NCBI RefSeq assembly: GCF_000340435.2
Contig: NZ_CP011883.2
Span: 3,580,687 to 3,644,686 of the forward strand
From: Mycobacterium haemophilum DSM 44634
Lineage (GTDB): Bacteria; Actinomycetota; Actinomycetes; Mycobacteriales; Mycobacteriaceae
Direction of reading: 5' to 3'
DNA: 64,000 nt
Shown here one piece after another: positions 7,656-16,290 of the stretch. Made by a program: the position numbers and the translations under genes. The notes under the pieces are model-generated. The model did not search any database. It worked only from the letters and a program-made list of their open reading frames with translations, and had not been told where the DNA came from. Each line of letters starts with the position of its first letter. The stretch's first letter is position 1.

Positions 7656-8789
7656 TTGCGCATCGGCCCGATCGAGCTTGCCAGCCCGGTTGTGTTGGCT
7701 CCGATGGCCGGTGTGACGAACGTCGCATTCCGCTCGCTTTGTCGTGAGTTAGAGCTATCGAGGGTCGGCACGGTCAGCGGGCTCTACGTCTGCGAAATGG
7801 TGACCGCGCGTGCACTTGTGGAGCGCCATCCGGTCACCATGCACATGACGACCTTCGCCCCGGACGAGTCACCGCGCTCGTTGCAGCTCTACACCGTCGA
7901 CCCCGACACCACCTATGCGGCCGCCAAGGTGGTCGCTGACGAAGACTTGGCCGATCACATCGATATGAATTTCGGCTGCCCGGTGCCCAAGGTCACCAAG
8001 CGCGGCGGCGGGGCTGCGCTGCCGTTTAAGCGGCGGCTGTTCGGCCAGATCGTGGCTGCCGCGGTGCGGGCTACCGAGGGCACCGACATTCCGGTGACCG
8101 TCAAGTTCCGCATCGGCATCGACGACGAGCATCACACCCATCTAGATGCCGGCCGTATCGCCGAAGCCGAAGGCGCCGCCGCGGTCGCGCTGCACGCCCG
8201 CACGGCGGCCCAACGCTACTCCGGTACCGCCGACTGGGAACAGATCGCCCAGCTCAAGCAGCAGGTACGGACGATTCCTGTGCTCGGTAACGGAGACATC
8301 TACGACGCCAGCGACGCCCTGGCGATGATGGCCGCCACCGGATGCGACGGTGTTGTCATCGGCCGCGGCTGCCTGGGACGACCGTGGCTGTTCGCCGAGC
8401 TGTCGGCCGCGTTCACCGGCAATCCGGCACCCACCCCACCGACACTCGGCGAGGTCGCCGACATCATCCGTCGGCACGGCAGGCTGCTCGCCGCCCATTT
8501 CGGCGAAGACAAGGGCATGCGCGATATCCGCAAACACGTCGCGTGGTACCTGCATGGCTTTCCCGCCGGATCGGAGTTGCGGCGCGCATTGGCACTAGTC
8601 AAAACGCTCGATGAACTTGACTGCCTACTAGACCGGTTGGATGGGGCTGTGCCGTTCCCGGACGCAGCGACCGGACCCCGGGGTCGGCAGGGTTCATCCG
8701 CTCGGGTGGCGTTGCCCGACGGCTGGCTGACTGACCCCGACGACTGCACCGTGCCGGTCGGGGCCGACGTCATGGGATCCGGTGGCTGA
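7656..8789 (+). CDS. dus: tRNA-dihydrouridine synthase
   Basis: A 377-residue FMN enzyme that reduces uridines in the tRNA D loop. The TIM-barrel signatures are clear: V-L-A-P-M-A-G-V-T-N near the start, I-D-M-N-F-G-C-P-V-P-K-V-T-K-R-G-G-G with the catalytic Cys, V-T-V-K-F-R-I-G, V-A-L-H-A-R-T-A, N-G-D-I-Y-D and G-V-V-I-G-R-G-C-L-G-R-P-W. I took the TTG at 7656, because the GTG that overlaps the desA1 stop is out of frame here. Confidence 0.93.
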   Translation: MRIGPIELASPVVLAPMAGVTNVAFRSLCRELELSRVGTVSGLYVCEMVTARALVERHPVTMHMTTFAPDESPRSLQLYTVDPDTTYAAAKVVADEDLADHIDMNFGCPVPKVTKRGGGAALPFKRRLFGQIVAAAVRATEGTDIPVTVKFRIGIDDEHHTHLDAGRIAEAEGAAAVALHARTAAQRYSGTADWEQIAQLKQQVRTIPVLGNGDIYDASDALAMMAATGCDGVVIGRGCLGRPWLFAELSAAFTGNPAPTPPTLGEVADIIRRHGRLLAAHFGEDKGMRDIRKHVAWYLHGFPAGSELRRALALVKTLDELDCLLDRLDGAVPFPDAATGPRGRQGSSARVALPDGWLTDPDDCTVPVGADVMGSGG

Positions 8790-8955
8790 GTCGAAACGCG
8801 ACCGAAATCGCGTCTCGGCCGATAACTCAGTACCATTTGCCCTTTAGTGGCAGTTGTAGCGCGAGTTGCGGCGCTGATAATGCCAGCACGGTGCACTGAC
8901 CATTTTGCGCGGACATCACTGACGTCCGCATCAGAGTTTCGGAGGCCGGCAAGAC

Positions 8956-11058
8956 GTGAGTGACGGCGAGAATGGCGCCACTCTTGACCATCAACGCGGG
9001 TCCGGCGCCGACAGCGATGAGCAACGAATTGCCCCCGACGCGCAGCGAAAGCTAAGCGCCGCGCCACGCGAGCGCAGCCGTGCACCCGCGCCCGAGGACG
9101 TGGCCTGCCGATGGCCGGACCAATCGCCCGTCGACACCGAAAAGACCGGATCTCACGCCGTCGGCCGAATAACCGTCGCCGACTTAATCGCCAAAATCGG
9201 CGCCCCCACTCCCCAGCGGTCCAGTCACCCTCATGGAGCCCGCCACCAAGCCCCGGACATCGAACCGCCCGAGGTCTTCGCCGACGTCTCCGATTACCCC
9301 GACGACGAGCAAGACACTCAGGTCATCGACATCCCGGCCTACTCCTTGGAGATCGTCTCAGAGATTCCCGACCTCGGAGCTGCCCAGTACCCGCCCAACG
9401 GCGTACACACGCCGACCCCGTCGCACGAGGTGCCCGCGCCAAGCGACTGGGCCCTGGCTCCCGAGGCCCTTACGACGCGCGAGCACCAACCCAAATCCCG
9501 CCGCCGACCGATATTGCTAGCCGGACGCACACTGACGGCGCTGGTTGCCGTGCTGGCACTGGTCCTGACCGGCGCGGCTTGGCAGTGGAACGCCTCGAAG
9601 AACAACCGCCTCAACACCGTCAGCGCGCTCGACCCAGGCTCGCACGACATCGTCGACCCCGGCGGGCAGTACGGCGACGAAAACTTCTTGATCGTCGGTA
9701 TGGACTCGCGCGCAGGGGCCAACGCCAACATGGGCGCGGGCGACACTCAAGACGCCGACGGCATCCGGTCGGACACCGTGATGCTGGTCAACATCCCGGC
9801 AAACCGCAAACGCGTGGTAGTCATCTCGTTCCCCCGCGACCTGGCGATCACCCCGATACAGTGCGAGGTCTGGGACCCCGAAACCGGCAAGTACGGACCC
9901 ATCTACAACGAGCAGAAGGGAAAATTTGGTCCCCGAGTGGTCTACACGGAGACCAAATTGAACTCGACATTCTCCTACGGCGGTCCGAAATGTCTGGTGA
10001 AGGAAATCCAGAAGCTTTCCGGTTTGAGCATCAACCGGTTCATCGCCACTGACTTCGTCGGATTTGCGCGGATGGTCGAAGCGGTCGGCGGCGTCGAAGT
10101 GTGCAGCAAAACTCCGATACAGGACTACGAATTGGGCACGGTGCTAGACCACTCGGGACACCAGGTTCTCAACGGGGCAACCGCGTTGAACTACGTGCGA
10201 GCCCGTAAGGTCACCACCGAGGTCAATGGGGACTACGGCCGCATCAAACGACAGCAATTGTTCTTGTCGTCGCTGCTGCGTTCGATGATCTCGACGAATA
10301 CATTGTTCAACCTGAATAAGCTCAACAACGTCGTCAACATGTTCATCGGCAATAGCTATGTCGACAATGTCAAGACCAAAGACCTGGTCCAGCTGGGTAT
10401 GTCGTTGCAGGGCATGGCCGCCGGGCACATCACGTTTGTCACCGTGCCAACCGGCGTGACAGACGAGAACGGCGACGAACCACCACGCACGGCCGACATG
10501 CGGGCACTTTTCGATGCCATCATCAACGACGATCCCTTACCTCTGGAAAACGACCAAAATGCGCAGAGTTTGGGGAAGACGCCGACAACCACGCCCACCC
10601 CCAAAAAGGCGACACCGGACAGCGCCACCCCAGAGGTTCAGCGCGAGCAGGTGACGACGACCTCGCCGCAAGGCATCACCGTGCAGGTGTCCAATTCGAC
10701 CAGCCGGGCAGGTCTGGCGGCCGTAGCTGCCAACGAACTCCAGCGTGCCGGCTTCAACGTCATGACGCCGGATGACTACTCGAGTTCGCTTAAGACCACC
10801 ACGGTGTTCTTCTCGCCCGGCAACGAGCAAGCCGCGGCCACCGTGGCCTCGGCGTTCCCCAATTCAAAAGTCCAGCGAGTTACCGGCATTGGCCAAGTAG
10901 TTCGCGTGGTTCTCGGCCCAGACTTCAGCGCGGTGATCGCTCCCCCACCTAGCGGCTCATCGGTCACCGTGCAGATATACCGCAACTCCAGCAGCCCGCC
11001 AACCGAGCTGCCTGAGGACCTGACCTTGACCAACGCGGCCGACACCACCTGCGGATAA
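8956..11058 (+). CDS. LytR-CpsA-Psr (LCP) family protein with C-terminal LytR_C domain (Rv0822c-type)
   Basis: A 700-residue membrane protein: a long disordered cytoplasmic N terminus, one helix near residues 186-206, the extracytoplasmic LCP domain (about 240-430; F-L-I-V-G-M-D-S-R, R-S-D-T-V-M-L-V-N, V-V-I-S-F-P-R-D-L, Y-V-R-A-R-K) and a LytR_C domain near 560-650. LCP enzymes move undecaprenyl-phosphate-linked glycans onto peptidoglycan; in mycobacteria this attaches arabinogalactan. Members of this gene's subfamily are less studied than Lcp1. The GTG start is preceded by GGAGG. A Thr/Pro-rich linker joins the two outer domains. Confidence 0.92.
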   Translation: MSDGENGATLDHQRGSGADSDEQRIAPDAQRKLSAAPRERSRAPAPEDVACRWPDQSPVDTEKTGSHAVGRITVADLIAKIGAPTPQRSSHPHGARHQAPDIEPPEVFADVSDYPDDEQDTQVIDIPAYSLEIVSEIPDLGAAQYPPNGVHTPTPSHEVPAPSDWALAPEALTTREHQPKSRRRPILLAGRTLTALVAVLALVLTGAAWQWNASKNNRLNTVSALDPGSHDIVDPGGQYGDENFLIVGMDSRAGANANMGAGDTQDADGIRSDTVMLVNIPANRKRVVVISFPRDLAITPIQCEVWDPETGKYGPIYNEQKGKFGPRVVYTETKLNSTFSYGGPKCLVKEIQKLSGLSINRFIATDFVGFARMVEAVGGVEVCSKTPIQDYELGTVLDHSGHQVLNGATALNYVRARKVTTEVNGDYGRIKRQQLFLSSLLRSMISTNTLFNLNKLNNVVNMFIGNSYVDNVKTKDLVQLGMSLQGMAAGHITFVTVPTGVTDENGDEPPRTADMRALFDAIINDDPLPLENDQNAQSLGKTPTTTPTPKKATPDSATPEVQREQVTTTSPQGITVQVSNSTSRAGLAAVAANELQRAGFNVMTPDDYSSSLKTTTVFFSPGNEQAAATVASAFPNSKVQRVTGIGQVVRVVLGPDFSAVIAPPPSGSSVTVQIYRNSSSPPTELPEDLTLTNAADTTCG

Positions 11059-11114
11059 CGGCCAGGTCGGTGCATTACCGCCGTTTCCGATCTCGAGAAC
11101 GTAGGCTTAACCCC

Positions 11115-11786
11115 ATGCGAACCGCCTACCATGAGCAACTCTCGGAGTTATCCGAGCGGCTCGGCGAGATGTGCGGGCTGGCAGGGATCGCCATGGAGCG
11201 GGCCACCCAAGCGTTGCTGCAAGCCGACCTGGCGCTGGCAGAACAAGTGATCACCGACCACGAAAAGATTGCGACCCGCAGTGCTCGCGCCGAAGAGAGC
11301 GCGTTCGTACTGCTGGCCTTACAAGCGCCGGTGGCCGGTGACCTTAGAGCAATCGTGAGCGCCATCCAGATGGTGGCCGACATTGATCGGATGGGCGCGC
11401 TGGCCCTACACGTTGCTAAGATCGCCCGCCGGCGCCATCCCCAGCACGTGTTGCCTGAAGAGGTCAATGGGTATTTTGCCGAAATGGGCCGAGTCGCAGT
11501 CGAATTGGGAAACGGCGCACAAGAGGTGGTGTTGTCCCGCGACCCGGAGAAAGCCGCCCGTATCCGTGAAGAAGACGACGCGATGGACGATCTGCACCGG
11601 CATTTGTTTTCGGTGCTGATGGACCGCGAATGGAAGCACGGCGTGGCGGCCGCCGTCGATGTGACATTGCTGGGCCGGTTCTATGAGCGTTTCGCCGACC
11701 ACGCCGTCGAAGTGGCACGCCGTGTCATCTTCCAGGCGACCGGCAGTCTTCCGGAAGACGACACGACACCCAGCTCAAGCCAATAG
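11115..11786 (+). CDS. phoY2: PhoU-family phosphate regulator PhoY2
   Basis: A 223-residue all-helical protein of two PhoU repeats (each with the E-x-x-x-D-x-x-x-D type metal site; D-R-M-G-A-L-A-L-H-V-A-K-I-A-R-R and F-Y-E-R-F-A-D-H-A-V-E-V-A-R-R). PhoY proteins couple the Pst transporter to the SenX3-RegX3 system and affect persister formation. The ATG before R-T-A-Y-H-E-Q-L is the family start. It is convergent with phoT, as in M. tuberculosis. Confidence 0.95.
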   Translation: MRTAYHEQLSELSERLGEMCGLAGIAMERATQALLQADLALAEQVITDHEKIATRSARAEESAFVLLALQAPVAGDLRAIVSAIQMVADIDRMGALALHVAKIARRRHPQHVLPEEVNGYFAEMGRVAVELGNGAQEVVLSRDPEKAARIREEDDAMDDLHRHLFSVLMDREWKHGVAAAVDVTLLGRFYERFADHAVEVARRVIFQATGSLPEDDTTPSSSQ

Positions 11787-11796
11787 ATTATCCAGT

Positions 11797-11820
11797 CGCT
11801 TCGATGTGCTAGCCGAAGCG
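11797..11820. terminator. Short inverted repeat between convergent phoY2 and phoT
   Basis: A perfect seven-base inverted repeat, CGCTTCG and CGAAGCG with a ten-base loop, sits at the junction of the two converging genes and overlaps the last codons of phoT. There is no T-run, which is usual in mycobacteria. It could act as a weak bidirectional terminator. Confidence 0.4.
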
Positions 11821-12585
11821 GCCGGAGATGTAGTCCTCAGTGGCCTTCTGAGTCGGATTAGAAAAGATCTTCTCGGTGTCGTCGATCTCCACCAGCCGGC
11901 CGGGTCTTCCTACCGCCTCCAGGTTGAAGAACGCGGTCTGATCACTCACCCGCGCCGCCTGCTGCATGTTGTGGGTAACGATGACGATGGTGTACTCCTG
12001 TTTCAACTCACTGATCAGTTCTTCGATGGCCATCGTCGAAATGGGATCGAGCGAGGAGCACGGCTCGTCCATGAGCAACACATCCGGTTGCACGGCGATA
12101 GCCCGAGCGATACAGAGCCGCTGCTGCTGACCCCCGGATAATCCGCCGCCGGGCCTATCCAATCGGTCCTTGACCTCATCCCACAGGTTCGCGCCGCGCA
12201 GCGAGTATTCGACGGTGTCGTCGAGCACCTTGCGATTGCGCACACCCTGCAGCTTCAAACCGGCCACCACGTTGTCGCGGATCGACATGGCGGGGAACGG
12301 GTTGGGCCGCTGGAATACCATCCCGATTGCCCGCCGCACACCGACGGGATCGACACCAGGGGCATAGATGTCTTCATCGTCGAGTAACACGGTGCCCTCA
12401 ACCCGGGCGCCGGGGACGACCTCATGCATCCGGTTTAAGGTGCGCAGCACCGTCGTCTTGCCGCAGCCCGAGGCTCCGATGAAGGCCGTCACGCTTCTGG
12501 GCAGTACCGCCAGCGACACATCCGAAACCGCTTGAAACGGCCCATAATAGATGTTGACGCCTTTGAGGTCCAATCTCTTGGCCAC
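11809..12585 (-). CDS. phoT: Phosphate ABC transporter ATP-binding protein PhoT (PstB)
   Basis: A 258-residue ATPase of the PstB family with Walker A (G-A-S-G-C-G-K-T-T), Q-loop (F-Q-R-P-N-P-F), signature (L-S-G-G-Q-Q-Q-R), Walker B (V-L-L-M-D-E-P) and H-loop (I-V-T-H-N-M). It energises high-affinity phosphate uptake. Just upstream are the remnant of pstC/pstA and an intact pstS. It was therefore the last gene of a full pst operon here, whereas M. tuberculosis retains only phoT at this place. Its permease partners must now come from another locus. Confidence 0.96.
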   Translation of the reverse strand: MAKRLDLKGVNIYYGPFQAVSDVSLAVLPRSVTAFIGASGCGKTTVLRTLNRMHEVVPGARVEGTVLLDDEDIYAPGVDPVGVRRAIGMVFQRPNPFPAMSIRDNVVAGLKLQGVRNRKVLDDTVEYSLRGANLWDEVKDRLDRPGGGLSGGQQQRLCIARAIAVQPDVLLMDEPCSSLDPISTMAIEELISELKQEYTIVIVTHNMQQAARVSDQTAFFNLEAVGRPGRLVEIDDTEKIFSNPTQKATEDYISGRFG

Positions 12586-12598
12586 GTGGTGCTCCTGC

Positions 12599-12927
12599 CT
12601 ACGACTTCCTAGGGGCGAACATTTTCACAATTGCTCTGGCCCCGATATTAAGCACAGCAATTATCAGGATCAGGGTCAGCGCGGCGCCCCGCAGTCGATC
12701 CGCGGGAACCGGGTTGCTGCCAGCGCCGGCCGACGTTTGGTCATACATCATGCCGGGCAGTGACCCACGATCAGGACCCCGGAACCCTCCGACAGCCTGC
12801 GAAATATCCGGTCTCCCAGGCTCGGCCACTTAGCCCCGCACGGGCTTATGGGGGCGATCGGCAGCTCCGGAGAGGCCGCGGCGACCACCGCACCCGAGCC
12901 CGCATCGGCTGGGTTTGGCGTTGTCAC
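12599..12927 (-). pseudogene. Fused remnant of pstC (5' end) and pstA (3' end)
   Basis: From a GTG, the first 60 residues read like the cytoplasmic N terminus of a PstC permease, ending in L-G-D-R-I-F-R-R-L-S-E-G-S-G-V-L-I-V, where the first membrane helix should begin. The sequence then jumps, in another frame, to M-M-Y-D-Q-T-S-A-G-A-G and a last hydrophobic helix (A-L-T-L-I-L-I-I-A-V-L-N-I-G-A-R-A-I) typical of a PstA C terminus, directly before phoT. A deletion with a junction near 12745-12755 therefore removed nearly all of both permease genes. No functional product is possible. Confidence 0.8.
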
Positions 12928-13018
12928 CGTGATCCCATCCCTGCTAGTTCTTAGTTCTGCCGTCGCTTTTAAAGCGCCTGTTGCCCCCTGAGAAGGGCGT
13001 CGCACGGGGCGCGATTTG

Positions 13019-14143
13019 TTACTGCATTGCGTTGATCGCGCTGACCAGTCGCTTCTTGACTGTATCGGGCAGCGGAACATAGCCGACCGCCGAAAGGCCG
13101 GTCTGACCGTCATCGGCGGCCACGGTGAGAAACGACTTAATCGCCGCGAACGTGTCCGGGTCGTAGCCCTTCGAGCAGACGATCTCATAGGTGGCCAACA
13201 CCAACGGGTAAGCATTCGGCTGCTCAGTGCTGTACATCGCGTTCAGGTCCAGTACGAGGTCGTTGCCGACGGACACAAAGTTGGCCGCGTTGATGCCGTT
13301 GCGTGCCGTGTCGTCGGTAAGCGGCACGCCGCCACTGCCGGTGTCGATCTGGGCGAACGGCAATCCGGCTCGATCAGCGAAGCCCTTTTCGACATAGCCA
13401 AAGGCGCCGGGCGTGGTCTGCACCGCCTGGATTACCCCGGCCGACTTCTGAACCCCTTCGCCAACACCGCCCAGAAACTCGGCACCGACCCCTTTGGCCC
13501 AGCTCTGCGGTGCGTCGGCCGTCAAATACTTCTGCAAGTTGTCGGTGGTTCCCGATGAATCCGCCCGATAGATCGGCAGGATCCTGAGGTTGGGCAGGAC
13601 AACACCTGGATTGAGCGCCGCCAGTATCCCGTCATTCCATGTCGTAATCACGCCACTGAAGATTTTGGCCAACGCGTCACTATTGACGATCAACGTCTGA
13701 ACGCCTGGCAGGTTGTAGACCAACGCAACCGGCCCGAACACCAGCGGCAGATCCCACGCCGGGTTTCCTTTACAGCGCTTGGCGGCCGGGGCGAGTTGAT
13801 CCGCGAGCAGCGGCGTGTCCGAGCCAGCGAAGTCGACACGGCCGGCAATGAACTGCTCACGACCGGCACCCGACCCGGTTGGGTTGTAAGACACGTTCTT
13901 GTCGGGGCACAACTTCCCCCAAGTCTGGTTAAACAATGCGATCGCGTTCTGTTGAGCGGTCGACCCCTCAGCCGTCACTGCCCTTTTACCGCCACAAGCC
14001 GCCGTGTTAGCCGATTTCCCTGAGATGGCTGTTGTCGCAGCATGGCCGCGATTGTCGTCACTGCCACACGCAGCCAACACCCCGGCGGTGACCGTCGTCG
14101 TCAACACCATCGCCAATGCCCTGCGTACCCTGTCGCGGCTCAC
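13019..14143 (-). CDS. pstS: Phosphate-binding lipoprotein PstS
   Basis: A 374-residue substrate-binding protein for phosphate. From the GTG chosen, a lipoprotein signal peptide runs to the lipobox V-L-A-A-C (Cys26). The mature part has the PstS hallmarks A-E-G-S-T-A-Q-Q-N-A, Y-N-P-T-G-S-G-A-G and F-A-G-S-D-T-P-L, and I-Y-R-A-D-S-S-G-T-T for the phosphate-contacting SGT loop. A longer upstream frame is open, but the signal peptide fixes the start. The gene looks intact although its cognate permeases downstream are destroyed, so it must work with another PstCA pair, or it may be decaying. Confidence 0.93.
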   Translation of the reverse strand: MSRDRVRRALAMVLTTTVTAGVLAACGSDDNRGHAATTAISGKSANTAACGGKRAVTAEGSTAQQNAIALFNQTWGKLCPDKNVSYNPTGSGAGREQFIAGRVDFAGSDTPLLADQLAPAAKRCKGNPAWDLPLVFGPVALVYNLPGVQTLIVNSDALAKIFSGVITTWNDGILAALNPGVVLPNLRILPIYRADSSGTTDNLQKYLTADAPQSWAKGVGAEFLGGVGEGVQKSAGVIQAVQTTPGAFGYVEKGFADRAGLPFAQIDTGSGGVPLTDDTARNGINAANFVSVGNDLVLDLNAMYSTEQPNAYPLVLATYEIVCSKGYDPDTFAAIKSFLTVAADDGQTGLSAVGYVPLPDTVKKRLVSAINAMQ

Positions 14144-14300
14144 CGATCTCGCTTTCTCAGCGCACTTTCGACGCACACCCGCGCCGCTGGCCGAGCGCGA
14201 GGTTGCCTGGTCACCCGGAAAGTATGCGCCGCGGGCACCCAGAAACATCGGTAGTGGGGTGAACAACACCTGTGAATGCCGCGTGAAACTGGGCTTTCGC

Positions 14301-15239
14301 TCAGTCATCGATCCGGGTTAGCGCATAGGCAGTGTCAACACTGGACGTGGTGAAGCCTAGCCGCTGATAGGTCCGCGCCGCGGCGACGTTGTCCGATTCC
14401 ATATAGAGCATCACGGTAGGTTCGGCTGAGGGTCCGGCAAGCCGCTGCGCCAGCGAGGCGATGCCGATCGATGTCAACATCTGCCCCAGGCCGCGGCCCT
14501 GAGCGGACGGGTCGACGCCTAGGACGTAGACCTCACCCAGGCCCGGGCGATCGGGATGCACCTTGGTCCAGTGGAAGCCCAATAGCCTGCCCGGCTGGTC
14601 GCTTGAGGAGTCACCGAAAGCCAAAAACAAGCCCGCCGGGTCGAACCACGGTTCGCTGCGTCGCTCCGCCAACTGGGTTTCAGTCCAGCCGCCCTGTTCT
14701 GGATGGTCGGCGAACGCGGTGTTGTTGACCCGCAACAACTCGGCGTCATCGACCGTACCCGCGTAAGTCCGCACCCGCACCCCCAGCTGATCGGGAACCA
14801 CCGGGTCGGGGGCATCTCGCAGCGAGCGTCGCATCTGGACCAGTTGGCGCACCGGGACAAGCCCCAGCGCGGACGCCGTTGCCCGGGCCGGTGCTAGCGT
14901 GCCGTGCGCCCAAAACCGGTTGCGCCCCGCGGTCTTCGCCAGCGCCGCGCGTCCCATTGCGGCGCCAACACCGCGACGGCGGTCCCGCGGATGCACCACC
15001 AACTCCGCCATCGCGACACCCGCGTCGCGTGACGGGCTGAGATTGAGATAGCCGATGACCGATGCTTCTGGTCCTGAATCCGTGACCAGCAGGTGCTCGG
15101 TCCGGTCGTGGCCGAGTTCCCGCAGCACCTGCTCGCCGACGGGTGCTACTCCATCGAATTCGGTTGCCGTCGCAACAATTTCGCGCACTCGCTGCTGCTC
15201 ATCGGCGGACAGTGCGAAGCGCCAGTCAAGCACCGTCAC
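14301..15239 (-). CDS. mshD: Mycothiol synthase
   Basis: A 312-residue protein of two GNAT domains that acetylates Cys-GlcN-Ins in the last step of mycothiol synthesis. The C-terminal active domain shows V-Y-V-L-G-V-D-P-S-A-Q-G-R-G-L-G, the acetyl-CoA pyrophosphate loop, and L-Y-M-E-S-D-N-x-x-A; the N-terminal domain keeps V-V-H-P-R-D-R-R-R-G-V-G. The GTG start overlaps the stop of glnR (GTGA), so the two are translationally coupled. Confidence 0.96.
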   Translation of the reverse strand: MTVLDWRFALSADEQQRVREIVATATEFDGVAPVGEQVLRELGHDRTEHLLVTDSGPEASVIGYLNLSPSRDAGVAMAELVVHPRDRRRGVGAAMGRAALAKTAGRNRFWAHGTLAPARATASALGLVPVRQLVQMRRSLRDAPDPVVPDQLGVRVRTYAGTVDDAELLRVNNTAFADHPEQGGWTETQLAERRSEPWFDPAGLFLAFGDSSSDQPGRLLGFHWTKVHPDRPGLGEVYVLGVDPSAQGRGLGQMLTSIGIASLAQRLAGPSAEPTVMLYMESDNVAAARTYQRLGFTTSSVDTAYALTRIDD

Positions 15240-15994
15240 TGACTGCGTAACGGGTCGACTAATGGGTCATTGAAATCGTCGGGTTTGGTGTCCTCGTCGT
15301 CGGGCTCCGCGATCGGCGAGCGGCCGCGAGCCGGCCGGACCGCCTTGTAACCCACGTTGCGTACCGTGCCGATCAGCGCTTCATGTTCGGGCCCAAGTTT
15401 TGCCCGCAGTCGACGCACGTGCACATCGACGGTCCGGGTCCCGCCAAAAAAGTCATACCCCCACACCTCGTGCAGCAACTGCGCGCGGGTGAACACCCGG
15501 CCGGCGTGCTGCGCCAAGTACTTCAGCAGCTCGAACTCTTTGTAGGTGAGGTCAAGCGGCCGGCCCCGCAGTCGTGCGGTGTAGGTGCCTTCGTCGATGA
15601 CCAGCTCGCCCAGGCTCACTTTCCCCGCGCTCTCCTGGTCGGCTAGCCCGCCGCGGCGGCCGACGACCAGCCGTAGTCTGGCGTCGATCTCCGCGGGCCC
15701 GGTACTGGGCAAGAGGATCTCGTCCAGCCCCCAGTCAGCGCTGACCGCCACCAGCCCGCCTTCACTCACCACCGCTAGGACGGGGGCGGACCGGCCTGCC
15801 GTGCTCAGCAGGCGGCACAGACCGCGTGCGGACGATAAGTCGTGGCGTGCGTCGACGAGCACGGCATCCGCGGCTCCAGCCTCGAGCAACGAGGACGGTT
15901 CTGCCAGCGCGGTCCGCACGGTGTGGGGCAGCAGCGACAACGACGGCAACACCGAGTCAGGATGCAGCTCCGAGGTCAGCAGTAGTAGCTCCAA
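15236..15994 (-). CDS. glnR: OmpR-family nitrogen regulator GlnR
   Basis: A 252-residue orphan response regulator. The receiver domain is atypical and keeps V-L-V-D-A-R with the central Asp. The C-terminal winged helix (L-T-Y-K-E-F-E-L-L-K-Y-L-A through R-T-V-D-V-H-V-R-R-L-R-A-K-L) is canonical. GlnR controls ammonium and nitrate/nitrite assimilation genes in mycobacteria without a dedicated kinase. I chose the TTG before E-L-L-L-L-T-S-E because GGAGGGG lies a few bases upstream; a TTG twelve codons earlier is open but has no ribosome site. The acidic Asp/Pro-rich C-terminal tail is normal for the family. Confidence 0.9.
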   Translation of the reverse strand: MELLLLTSELHPDSVLPSLSLLPHTVRTALAEPSSLLEAGAADAVLVDARHDLSSARGLCRLLSTAGRSAPVLAVVSEGGLVAVSADWGLDEILLPSTGPAEIDARLRLVVGRRGGLADQESAGKVSLGELVIDEGTYTARLRGRPLDLTYKEFELLKYLAQHAGRVFTRAQLLHEVWGYDFFGGTRTVDVHVRRLRAKLGPEHEALIGTVRNVGYKAVRPARGRSPIAEPDDEDTKPDDFNDPLVDPLRSQ

Positions 15995-16094
15995 CGACCC
16001 CTCCAGCGTCGTGGGAAAGGCATTTCCCAAATCGATAGCGACATGTGCCGTTTGCGGCTAAGTCAATTAACGATAACGTGCCACCTGGTCTTTG

Positions 16095-16228
16095 GCCCGG
16101 CGACAAGGCGTTGCGGGACGCAGCGGTGAGGAACCGGGCAATCAAAGTGGGCCCGGCGACAAGGCGTTGCGGGACGCAGCGGTGAGGAACCGGGCAATCA
16201 AAGTAAGCCCGGCGACAAGGCGTTGCGA
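16095..16228. repeat. 56-bp direct tandem repeat, about 2.4 copies
   Basis: Copies begin with GCCCGGCGACAAGG at 16095, 16151 and 16207, an exact 56-base period. The first two units are essentially identical and the third breaks off after about 20 bases. The array lies between the divergent glnR and lmeA genes. The unit resembles no MIRU in this window. A perfect tandem array of this kind is expected to vary in copy number between strains. Confidence 0.9.
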
Positions 16229-16290
16229 GAGTCGTCGTGCCGGTTGCCGGAGGTGGTTCAGGCACAACCTGAATAGAGCTACGCCACAAT

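Noticed and set aside
8300..9085. A 261-codon minus-strand frame over dus and the LCP gene start
   Set aside because: Antisense to two well-supported genes and Arg/Ser-rich without domain signatures.
11683..12141. Plus-strand open frame across the phoY2 end and phoT
   Set aside because: It lies antisense to phoT, whose ATPase motifs are complete, and has no family signature of its own.
12748..13215. A 155-codon minus-strand frame across the pstS 3' end
   Set aside because: Only its last 60 codons are meaningful (PstC N terminus); the rest is pstS read out of frame.
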